Positions 1 through 5,306 of a stretch of 5,909 nt of DNA are shown here, in pieces. The notes under the pieces were generated by a model. That model searched no databases, had not been told where the DNA came from, and saw only the letters and a list, made by a program, of their open reading frames with translations. Positions within the stretch are counted from its first letter, which is position 1; every line of letters starts with the position of its first letter. This stretch comes from Lachnospiraceae bacterium (GTDB taxonomy: Bacteria > Bacillota > Clostridia > Lachnospirales > Lachnospiraceae), in contig DOVL01000316.1 of NCBI GenBank assembly GCA_003520105.1, forward strand, positions 1 through 5,909. Reading direction: 5' to 3'. Position numbers and translations under genes: made by a program.

Positions 1-561
1 AAAGTACAGATCCGTTCTGGCCATACCAAGCGGCTTTACCACACCCTTCTCGAGGCGCAGCGCATGTTCAAAATAAGGAGCGACCTCCTCTGAGCTGACC
101 GATAGGATGTCCACATTTGCCATAGGGTTGCCCTTATAATATGACGGAATATCATCAACTGAATCATAGCCCATCTTCTTCAGCAGTCCGCCGGAATGCC
201 ACAGCTGGATCACCTTGGTTTCCGGTCTCTTCCTGCAGGATGCCACAGGCAGAAAATAGTTCGAAAGAAATACATACTCCGCCGTAGCATACTCCTTCAT
301 AAAGCCACTGATAAACGACTTCTTCTCCGCAGCACTCATCTCTGCAAAGTCAACGCACATATCCTTCACATCATAACCGTATCTAAGAAGCTTTTCGGCC
401 ACCGGACGCATATTTATATCCATGCCCTTACTATGGCTGCACGCAAATATAACCTTCCCTTTTTCAACAGGAAGCTTAGCCGCTTTCCTGTAGATTCCGG
501 GAAGGTATATATTCTGAAGCGCCATTTTGGCATATTGTTTTGCTACATGTTTAACTGACAT
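1..561 (-). CDS. CDP-glycerol glycerophosphotransferase family protein (TagB/TagF-like), N-terminal part, truncated by window edge
   Basis: Starting at the ATG at 559-561, 187 codons read open to the left edge, so only the N-terminal part is seen. The family transfers glycerol-phosphate or ribitol-phosphate from a CDP-activated donor onto teichoic acid or other surface polymers at the cytoplasmic membrane. Visible family marks are the central KVIQLWHSGGLLKKMG block (residues 116-131), equivalent to the usual QxWHGTxxKKLG; a following SSEEVAPYFEHAL segment (157-169); and KPLGMARTDLYF (176-187), equivalent to the GxPRTD motif. The glycines after the conserved His122 read S-G-G rather than G-T. 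There is no signal peptide or membrane helix in the visible part. A modest ribosome binding site (AGGA, 5 nt from the ATG) supports the start. It lies 64 bp after the TPR gene on the same strand and is probably its operon partner. The family call is confident; the polymer it serves cannot be told. Confidence 0.85.
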   Translation of the reverse strand, partial: MSVKHVAKQYAKMALQNIYLPGIYRKAAKLPVEKGKVIFACSHSKGMDINMRPVAEKLLRYGYDVKDMCVDFAEMSAAEKKSFISGFMKEYATAEYVFLSNYFLPVASCRKRPETKVIQLWHSGGLLKKMGYDSVDDIPSYYKGNPMANVDILSVSSEEVAPYFEHALRLEKGVVKPLGMARTDLYF

Positions 562-573
562 TCTTTTCCTGCA

Positions 574-596
574 GGATCATCGGTCATCAATGATCC
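574..596 (-). other. Stem-loop just upstream of the transferase ribosome binding site
   Basis: GGATCAT (574-580) and ATGATCC (590-596) are perfect inverted repeats around a 9-nt loop. In the minus-strand mRNA this hairpin sits in the 64-nt gap between the TPR gene stop and the transferase ATG, ending about 12 nt before the start codon. No T-run follows on either strand, so it does not look like an intrinsic terminator. It may affect mRNA stability or initiation of the downstream gene. The stem is only 7 bp, so it could be chance. Confidence 0.4.
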
Positions 597-625
597 GACC
601 TGATATTATATTTGATTATTTATGA

Positions 626-1891
626 TCATTCATTCTCGATCATATCTTCAATATCCGTTTCTGAGACTCCATCAACGTTATCATACTGCTCATTGTCCGC
701 CGACTCACTTCCACCTTCTTCGGTATTTTCCTCAGTACCTGCCTCATGGGTATCCTCAGTGGTTTCCTCAGTACTGTCCGGCAGCTGTTCCTTATAATCC
801 GAAACCTGCTTCTGGAGATCCTCAACCTTCTTCTCAAGTCCGGCTATCTCTTCGTCCTTCCTCAGGTTATCCGCACGCGCAGAATCAATGTCCTTCAGAA
901 GAGACTCCTTCTCTTTGATCAGATTATCGGCCTCGGCATTCTTCGATGCCAGCCTCTCACTATATGAAGCCTCCAGCTTTGAGATATCTCTCTTTCTGTC
1001 CTTGTCCTTTACCGGTATTACCAGAAGATAGAAGATTCCGATTCCGATAAGTACTCCCAAAAGGACGTAAATATTGGATAATCTCGCACGATTCAGCCTG
1101 TGGTATCTGCGATTAAGTGTAGTGTCTCCTGACTTCTTCCTCTCAGGCACCTGTATCTTCCTTGCCGGACGTTTTCCATCCTCGGAAGCAGCGCTCACGC
1201 CGTAGTATTCATCATCAAACAGGTTTTCCTCATCGTCAGCTTCTTCCTTACTTCTGACGATGTCGCCCTCCGACTCACCCATCTCACGGAGATAACGCAT
1301 AGCCATCGGATTATATCTGTCGATCGTCAGAACTTTGGATATTGTCTTCTTCGCCTTGCCTATCCTGCCCTGCTCATATTCAATAAGTCCAAGCAGTAAA
1401 TACGCTTTAATAAAATGCTTATTAACCGATATGCATCTTCTGAGCTGTATCGTGGCAAGATCAAAGGAATGGCTTTCCGCATAATCAACAGCCGTATTGA
1501 ACATCTTGGCGATGCTGTCCGCCTCGCCCAGCTGCTTGTTATCAGCTTTCAGATCCTTCAGATAATGCGCAGCAACGTTATCCCTGGCCTGATAATTGAT
1601 ACTCATTACCCAATGATCGAGCGCATCAACCATCTCGCCCGTTTCGTAGTAGAGAAGGCCGAGAAGATTCCTTGCTTCTATATTTTTCTTGTTGTATCTA
1701 AGTGCTGTCTTGAGCGACTCTATCGCACCGGTGATATCCCTCATCCTCGCTTTATCAAGCGCTATGTTATAGTGATATCCTGAGGTATTGTAGGCCTTCT
1801 GAAGGAACTCGTCCGGCAGATGGCATTTCGTACAATAACCGTTAGTGCTCACAGGGGCGCCGCAGCTTCTGCATCTCTTCCTGATTGCCAT
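626..1891 (-). CDS. Zinc-ribbon, TPR-repeat, single-pass membrane protein with coiled-coil and acidic tail
   Basis: A 421-residue protein of modular build; I do not recognise a named family. Residues 7-23 form a short zinc ribbon (C7-x2-C10-x9-C20-x2-C23). Residues about 35-205 contain tetratricopeptide-like helices in two groups, about 37-100 (for example ALRYNKKNIEARNLLGLLYYETG) and about 125-200 (KHFIKAYLLLGLIEYEQGRIGKA). An acidic then basic linker (about 205-271) leads to one hydrophobic helix (272-294). After it come a charged coiled coil (about 300-370) and a Glu/Asp/Thr-rich tail. With a basic pre-TM segment the likely topology is zinc ribbon and TPRs in the cytoplasm, coiled coil and tail outside, which suggests a scaffold linking cytoplasmic partners to the envelope; this is inference. 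The ATG directly abuts the stop of the upstream 47-residue gene, with GAGG (1902-1905) inside that gene as ribosome binding site, implying translational coupling. A glycerophosphotransferase-like gene follows. Confidence 0.85.
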   Translation of the reverse strand: MAIRKRCRSCGAPVSTNGYCTKCHLPDEFLQKAYNTSGYHYNIALDKARMRDITGAIESLKTALRYNKKNIEARNLLGLLYYETGEMVDALDHWVMSINYQARDNVAAHYLKDLKADNKQLGEADSIAKMFNTAVDYAESHSFDLATIQLRRCISVNKHFIKAYLLLGLIEYEQGRIGKAKKTISKVLTIDRYNPMAMRYLREMGESEGDIVRSKEEADDEENLFDDEYYGVSAASEDGKRPARKIQVPERKKSGDTTLNRRYHRLNRARLSNIYVLLGVLIGIGIFYLLVIPVKDKDRKRDISKLEASYSERLASKNAEADNLIKEKESLLKDIDSARADNLRKDEEIAGLEKKVEDLQKQVSDYKEQLPDSTEETTEDTHEAGTEENTEEGGSESADNEQYDNVDGVSETDIEDMIENE

Positions 1892-2035
1892 CTATCTGTT
1901 ACCTCTAAGCTCCTTGGTCATCTCCATAACAATATCAGTAATATCCTTCAGGTCATTACTGTATATCGCATCCTCGGTCTGATCGACCTCGTAATTCTTT
2001 TTGAAATTCTTTAATTCTTCATCAAAATCAAGCAT
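1892..2035 (-). CDS. Small acidic protein, 47 residues, unknown function
   Basis: An ORF of 47 codons beginning MLDFDEELKNFKKNYEV and ending TKELRGNR, followed by TAG. It is preceded by a good ribosome binding site (GAGGA at 2042-2046, 6 nt from the ATG) and by a promoter with a perfect TATAAT about 55 bp upstream. Its stop codon directly abuts the ATG of the zinc-ribbon/TPR gene, so the pair look translationally coupled. The product is rich in Asp and Glu, predicted helical, with a cluster of Met and Ile near the C-terminus (DITDIVMEMTKEL) that could form an amphipathic binding helix; there is no signal peptide or membrane segment. I do not recognise a characterised family. It could be a small partner or adaptor of the TPR protein, or mainly a leader ORF that feeds ribosomes to it. 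Signals and spacing make it very probably a real gene. Confidence 0.78.
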   Translation of the reverse strand: MLDFDEELKNFKKNYEVDQTEDAIYSNDLKDITDIVMEMTKELRGNR

Positions 2036-2088
2036 GACTAATCCTCATCTATAAAAACAAAGGTAAATACTGTTTTGTCATCAAAACC

Positions 2089-2116
2089 ATTATAACCATA
2101 AATTGCACAAACCAAA
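2089..2116 (-). promoter_or_regulatory. Sigma-A-type promoter of the small-ORF/TPR/transferase operon
   Basis: On the minus strand a perfect TATAAT (2089-2094) is preceded at 16 bp by TTTGGT (2111-2116), a weak -35. The expected transcript start is near 2082, giving a leader of about 45 nt before the small ORF. The -35 sits immediately beyond the foot of the folC terminator hairpin, so this operon probably starts independently of folC. Confidence 0.65.
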
Positions 2117-2120
2117 GTAT

Positions 2121-2156
2121 AACAGGGCGTTGTTGAAAAATCAACAGCGCCCTGTT
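2121..2156 (-). terminator. Hairpin terminator of the queF-folC operon
   Basis: A 16-bp inverted repeat (2121-2136 with 2141-2156) around a 4-nt loop begins 18 nt beyond the folC stop. The only imperfection is one position that reads as a G-U pair in plus-strand RNA but as a C-A mismatch in the minus-strand transcript. The downstream minus-strand sequence ATACTTTGGTTT is only moderately T-rich, so termination may be incomplete. It separates folC from the next operon's promoter. Confidence 0.7.
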
Positions 2157-2174
2157 CCATTTGATCTTAAGTAT

Positions 2175-3620
2175 TTATATATTTCCCTCAATCTCCCCTG
2201 CCAAATAAAGTGACCCTGCAGTAAAAAGAAGTTCATTATCCTTAAGTTCTCCCAATACCTCTTTAAGGCAGTCTGAAAGAGCCGGGATTGATCTTACAAT
2301 TGGATTTTTACTATCTTCATTTACATTATCTATGTCGGCACAGTTATACTTAGTAAATAACTCCGCAATACTCTGAACATCCGTTTTTCGATAAGAATTA
2401 AATGTTGTAAGATATATCTCGTCAAAAAGTGCCACATTGCAGATCATCCTGACCATCTCCGGATAATCCTTGTCATTTGAAACAGCAAATATAAGCTTAA
2501 CCTTTTCAGGCTTCTTTATATCAACCATATCCCTTGCAGCCGCTAAAAACTGAGGCATTGCATCAGTGTTATGTGCACCATCTATTATGACATTATCTCT
2601 AAGCTTCTCCATACGCGCAGGCATAGAAAACCTCTTAAGAGCAGATGTGATAATACTGTAGCAATCCCGAATCAGATTCTCTTTGCTTCCTTTTTTACCG
2701 GCATATGACAGTTCATAGATTACCTCAAAAGCCTTCTTGGCTGTCGAAGCGTTTTCCTTCTGATACTCTATAGCCAGTGCCGGATTATTTATGACCTGAT
2801 CTGTCGTATCATCTATCCACAGTCTGATATCAGCATCCACAACATCTACAATGTAAATATCCGAATCCAATTCATCGGCGCGTTTTTTTATCACATCAGC
2901 CGCCTTATTTTTAAGCTCTACGTCGGAATAATTGAATGTTTCATCTTTTTTATCTGTTTCCGAGCCTTTACGATCATGGCAGATTGCATTATGCACCACC
3001 GGCACACCCGGCTTGATGATACCGGCCTTCTCGAAGGCTATCTTCTCGATAGTATCCCCGAGATACTGCATATGATCCATTCCGATAGAAGTGATCACTG
3101 AAACGACTGGAGTTATTATATTTGTTGCATCCAGCCTGCCGCCCATGCCGGTCTCATAAACCACATAGTCAACCTTCTGCTCTGCAAAATATACCGCTGC
3201 CATCGCAAAGATAAATTCAAAGAAGGAAGGATGCCTGAGTTTCTTATCATGAACAGCCTTAAGAACCGTCTTGAAGCATCTTATAAAATCCTCATCGGAT
3301 ATCATTTCACCGTCAATCGCTATTCTCTCATTGATCCTTACAAGGTGCGGTGAAGTAAACGAACCTGTTCTGTAACCGGTCTCTGATAACATCAGTCTGA
3401 GCATCTCGGTAGTTGAGCCCTTGCCGTTGGTCCCCGCCACATGTACCGTCTTCGGTTTATCCTGCGGATCACCAAGCTCCTTCATGAGCTTTTTCAGATC
3501 TTCCGTTCCGATCTTTTCCGCGAACTTCGGTATCGCAAGAATATATTCCGTTACTTCTTCTATACCGAGTTTTCTATCATTATCAAAAATCTCGTTTATT
3601 ACTAACATATCTTCTGTCAT
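2175..3620 (-). CDS. folC: Bifunctional folylpolyglutamate synthase / dihydrofolate synthase, extended form
   Basis: FolC is a Mur-ligase-type ATP-dependent enzyme that adds glutamate to folates, and in many bacteria also to dihydropteroate; it acts in the cytosol. Visible motifs are the P-loop HVAGTNGKGST (60-70), SFTSPHL (87-93), the ETGMGGRLDATN block (156-167), and SIGMDHMQYLGDTIEKIAFEKAGIIK (178-203, split here as SIGMDHMQYLG and EKAGIIK) whose Lys198 matches the carbamylated lysine of the family. MPARME (333-338) and IIDGAHNTDAM (345-355) mark the C-terminal domain, which closes with FTAGSLYLAGEI. At 481 residues it is about 50 longer than usual, mostly through a charged stretch near 211-285. 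The ATG at 3620 has no clear ribosome binding site; Met5 (3608) is an alternative. It lies 94 bp after queF on the same strand and is probably cotranscribed. Whether it has both activities cannot be told. Confidence 0.95.
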   Translation of the reverse strand: MTEDMLVINEIFDNDRKLGIEEVTEYILAIPKFAEKIGTEDLKKLMKELGDPQDKPKTVHVAGTNGKGSTTEMLRLMLSETGYRTGSFTSPHLVRINERIAIDGEMISDEDFIRCFKTVLKAVHDKKLRHPSFFEFIFAMAAVYFAEQKVDYVVYETGMGGRLDATNIITPVVSVITSIGMDHMQYLGDTIEKIAFEKAGIIKPGVPVVHNAICHDRKGSETDKKDETFNYSDVELKNKAADVIKKRADELDSDIYIVDVVDADIRLWIDDTTDQVINNPALAIEYQKENASTAKKAFEVIYELSYAGKKGSKENLIRDCYSIITSALKRFSMPARMEKLRDNVIIDGAHNTDAMPQFLAAARDMVDIKKPEKVKLIFAVSNDKDYPEMVRMICNVALFDEIYLTTFNSYRKTDVQSIAELFTKYNCADIDNVNEDSKNPIVRSIPALSDCLKEVLGELKDNELLFTAGSLYLAGEIEGNI

Positions 3621-3714
3621 TCAAAACCATACCATCAAGCAAAATCATATGATCAAATAATGATTAATCTCTCTTCTCAGATAATGGTTCCATTCTCACA
3701 TTACTATAGATCGA

Positions 3715-4209
3715 TTATCGGTTATCCACCTTCTCAGGATACATATCATGCTGTGTAAGTCTGTCCCACGCAACCTGCTCCCACTTCGTACCAGGTCTGC
3801 CATAGTTGCAATAAGGATCGATCGAGATACCTCCACGCGGAGTGAATTTACCCCAGACCTCGATGTATTTCGGATCCATCAGTTTGATCAGATCCTTCAT
3901 GATTATATTTACGCAGTCTTCGTGGAAATCACCATGATTTCTGAAGCTGAAGAGATAAAGCTTAAGTGACTTACTCTCCACCATCCTTACGTCCGGAACG
4001 TATGAGATGTATATCGTTGCGAAGTCCGGCTGTCCCGTGATCGGGCAGAGACTTGTGAACTCCGGACAGTTGAATTTTACAAAATAATCGTTATCCTGAT
4101 GCTTATTTACGAAGGTCTCCAGAAGTCCCGGATCATAGTTCATCGGATAGACAACTCCCTGATTACCAAGCAGTGATAAGCCTTCTTTTTCTATATCATT
4201 TCTGGACAT
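3715..4209 (-). CDS. queF: NADPH-dependent 7-cyano-7-deazaguanine (preQ0) reductase, unimodular type
   Basis: QueF reduces the nitrile of preQ0 to the amine of preQ1, using two NADPH, in queuosine tRNA-modification biosynthesis. The 164-residue product has the size of the Bacillus subtilis enzyme. Its key residues fall at the same numbers known there: nucleophile Cys55 and Asp62 in [13 protein letters not shown], and His96-Glu97 in FRNHGDFHE. The QueF signature [14 protein letters not shown] is at 79-91. The start is the ATG at 4207-4209: AGGAGG (4217-4222) lies 7 nt upstream. The in-frame TTG at 4230 is rejected because it would place this ribosome binding site inside the gene. Its promoter shares the -35 block with the divergent PRTase gene, and the leader is only about 26 nt, with no room for a preQ1 riboswitch. 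folC follows on the same strand. Confidence 0.97.
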   Translation of the reverse strand: MSRNDIEKEGLSLLGNQGVVYPMNYDPGLLETFVNKHQDNDYFVKFNCPEFTSLCPITGQPDFATIYISYVPDVRMVESKSLKLYLFSFRNHGDFHEDCVNIIMKDLIKLMDPKYIEVWGKFTPRGGISIDPYCNYGRPGTKWEQVAWDRLTQHDMYPEKVDNR

Positions 4210-4241
4210 AAAAGCCCCTCCTTGTCGCAATTTGTTCTATC

Positions 4242-4269
4242 AGTATATCATAAATAATCATCTTGTCAT
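4242..4269 (-). promoter_or_regulatory. queF promoter
   Basis: On the minus strand ATGACA (4264-4269, 5 of 6 to consensus) is followed after 16 bp by TATACT (4242-4247, 5 of 6). The expected start is near 4235, leaving a leader of about 26 nt that carries the AGGAGG at 4217-4222. The -35 hexamer overlaps that of the plus-strand PRTase promoter. Confidence 0.7.
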
Positions 4270-4291
4270 ATAGCCAAAATAAAGTTATACT
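4263..4291 (+). promoter_or_regulatory. Promoter of the PRTase-like gene
   Basis: TTGTCA (4263-4268, 5 of 6) is followed after an ideal 17-bp spacer by TATACT (4286-4291, 5 of 6). The expected start is near 4298, so the transcript has a leader of about 90 nt. The -35 hexamer shares five of its six base pairs with the oppositely oriented -35 of queF, so polymerase could probably occupy only one of the two promoters at a time. Confidence 0.72.
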
Positions 4292-4297
4292 TATCTT

Positions 4298-4389
4298 GTG
4301 AGGGTTACAGAAGACTGTAGCAGATTACTGTCCCGGTATGATTGGTTTTTACCGGTTTGCGACTTAGAAAAAACAGGAGGTGCAGCAAA
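4298..4389 (+). promoter_or_regulatory. Structured 5' leader of the PRTase-like gene; no known riboswitch class recognised
   Basis: The predicted leader can fold several small helices: TACAG/CTGTA around AAGA (4306-4319), CAG/CTG around ATTA (4321-4330), a possible closing GGG (4302-4304) with CCC (4332-4334), and CCGGTA/TACCGG (4333-4355). The last competes with the GGG/CCC closure. The ribosome binding site AGGAGG (4375-4380) follows in an A-rich, apparently open stretch. No T-run follows the hairpins, so attenuation by termination is not evident. The pattern does not match purine, preQ1, T-box or PyrR-loop consensus as I know them. Confidence 0.35.
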
Positions 4390-5025
4390 ATGCAGACATA
4401 CAAGATCAGATCACAATACAATAATCTCATTAACCTTAAGGTGACTCCGGGTCACTTTGCAACATCGTCATCACATATCAACTATTTTATAGATCTTACC
4501 ACACTTAAGGCCAGAACCAGTGAGGCTAAGGCAGTGGCTAAATCAATGAGTACAGACTACATCGCATCTACCATCGTCGACACTATCATCTGTATGGACG
4601 GAACGGATGTTATAGGTGCTTATCTTGCAGACGAGCTCACCAATTCCGGCATCATGTCAATGAATGCTCACGGCAGTATCTACGTTATCGAGCCTGATCA
4701 GAATTCAATGGGTCAGCTCACCTTCAAGGACAATGTAGTTCCGATGGTCAACAAGAAGCATATCCTTCTTCTCCTTGCGACCGCAACAACAGGTCACACC
4801 ATCGAGAAAGCCCTTGAATGCATCGAATACTACGGCGGAATGATCGAAGGAATATCAGCGATCTTCACCGCAACCGATGAGGTTGACGGCCATACTATCA
4901 ATGGTATTTTCCATGCCAAGGATATCGAGAACTATCAGTCTTATCCATCGCATGACTGTCCGCTCTGCAACGGAAATATCCGCCTGAACGGTATCGTTTC
5001 CGCAACAGGATTTACATTGATCTAG
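4390..5025 (+). CDS. Type I phosphoribosyltransferase-like protein (orotate PRTase-like) with degenerate PRPP loop
   Basis: A 211-residue protein that resembles orotate-phosphoribosyltransferase-like proteins of Clostridia. An N-terminal PGHFATSSSHINYFIDLTTLK block (20-40; within it PGHFATSSSH) precedes the domain core (VDTIICMDGTDVIGAYLADE, 63-82). The PRPP-loop segment is ILLLLATATTGHTIEKALE (125-143). In a canonical loop two acidic residues stand just before xxTTG; here they are Leu129-Ala130, while Thr133-Thr134-Gly135 are kept. The C-terminus has CPLC (190-193), a possible half metal site. Classical PRTases use PRPP to attach ribose-phosphate to a base; with the acidic pair missing, catalysis is uncertain and a binding or regulatory role is possible. 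True PyrE function is not supported. The ATG at 4390 is chosen because AGGAGG (4375-4380) lies 9 nt upstream; the in-frame TTG at 4342 lies before that site. It is monocistronic, divergent from queF, and ends at a terminator (5133-5171). Confidence 0.75.
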   Translation: MQTYKIRSQYNNLINLKVTPGHFATSSSHINYFIDLTTLKARTSEAKAVAKSMSTDYIASTIVDTIICMDGTDVIGAYLADELTNSGIMSMNAHGSIYVIEPDQNSMGQLTFKDNVVPMVNKKHILLLLATATTGHTIEKALECIEYYGGMIEGISAIFTATDEVDGHTINGIFHAKDIENYQSYPSHDCPLCNGNIRLNGIVSATGFTLI

Positions 5026-5132
5026 CTTTTTATCGCCATTCTGTATAGTACGCTCTCGACTCTGCTCGTGCACGGTTGGGTGTCTCGATAACACATATAC
5101 TGTTTTGCGGTAATTGTATTATTAACGAAATC

Positions 5133-5171
5133 AGGAGCCATGAATCAAAAGATTCATAGCTCCTATTTTTG
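5133..5171 (+). terminator. Rho-independent terminator downstream of the PRTase-like gene
   Basis: AGGAGC-C-ATGAATC (5133-5146) pairs with GATTCAT-A-GCTCCT (5151-5164) around an AAAA loop, with one internal C-A mismatch, and is followed by ATTTTTG. It begins 107 nt after the PRTase stop; the spacer 5026-5132 shows nothing I can call. It also shields the IS element from incoming transcription. Confidence 0.85.
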
Positions 5172-5191
5172 TATAGGCAATAAAAATAAAC

Positions 5192-5208
5192 CACCTGCTA
5201 TGCAGGTG
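5192..5208 (+). repeat. IS200-type left-end hairpin
   Basis: CACCTGC (5192-5198) and GCAGGTG (5202-5208) are perfect inverted repeats around TAT. This compact hairpin about 100 bp before tnpA is the expected left-end transposase recognition structure. It has the same design (CC at the foot, 3-nt loop of A/T) as the right-end hairpin. Confidence 0.75.
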
Positions 5209-5241
5209 TGTCCCCAAAAAGCTTTAGCTTCAAGTAAGAAA

Positions 5242-5300
5242 ACCTCCAGTGCTATAATAAGTGCAGGTTCGCCAACCGCACTGATAATAACAAAGGAGGT
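5242..5300 (+). promoter_or_regulatory. Anti-ribosome-binding-site leader fold of tnpA
   Basis: ACCTCC (5242-5247) is the exact complement of GGAGGT (5295-5300), which contains the tnpA ribosome binding site. Between them AGTGC-A-GGTT (5260-5269) pairs with AACC-GCACT (5274-5282) around CGCC, with one bulged A, which brings the two outer arms together. The anti-site arm lies upstream of the tnpA start point predicted at about 5265, so only transcripts entering from outside would carry it. This resembles the way IS10 and IS200 avoid activation by read-in transcription. The fold was judged by eye. Confidence 0.55.
5250..5258 (+). promoter_or_regulatory. Extended -10 promoter of tnpA
   Basis: TGCTATAAT is a full extended -10 (TGn plus TATAAT at 5253-5258). 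The -35 region (TTCAAG, 5229-5234, 18 bp away) is poor, which an extended -10 can offset. The expected start near 5265 gives a leader of about 42 nt containing GGAGG (5295-5299) but not the complementary ACCTCC. Confidence 0.6.
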
Positions 5301-5306
5301 ATCCAA

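Noticed and set aside
196..558. 120-codon plus-strand ORF opposite the transferase gene
   Set aside because: It is the antisense shadow of the CDP-glycerol transferase frame, which carries clear family motifs.
2175..3600. Composition change within folC (about 35-42% GC in several C-terminal stretches against 53-58% around 3000-3450)
   Set aside because: The GC-rich part coincides with the most conserved motifs, and the extreme N-terminal codons are AT-rich again, so it does not clearly mark recombination.
3621..3714. Separate promoter or terminator between queF and folC
   Set aside because: Only a poor hexamer pair (TTGATC/TATGGT, 19-bp spacing) and a 10-bp palindrome ATCATATGAT are visible; neither is strong enough to call.
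4210..4240. preQ1 riboswitch before queF
   Set aside because: The predicted leader is only about 26 nt and contains neither the class I hairpin-plus-A-rich-tail pattern nor room for other classes.
4224..4363. Inverted pair of TTGCGAC in the two divergent leaders (4224-4230 minus, 4357-4363 plus)
   Set aside because: A 7-base match between two leaders of this size is expected about once by chance, and the distances to the two start codons differ.
4855..5094. 79-codon minus-strand ORF opposite the end of the PRTase-like gene
   Set aside because: It is antisense to a well-supported gene, has no convincing ribosome binding site and no recognisable protein pattern.
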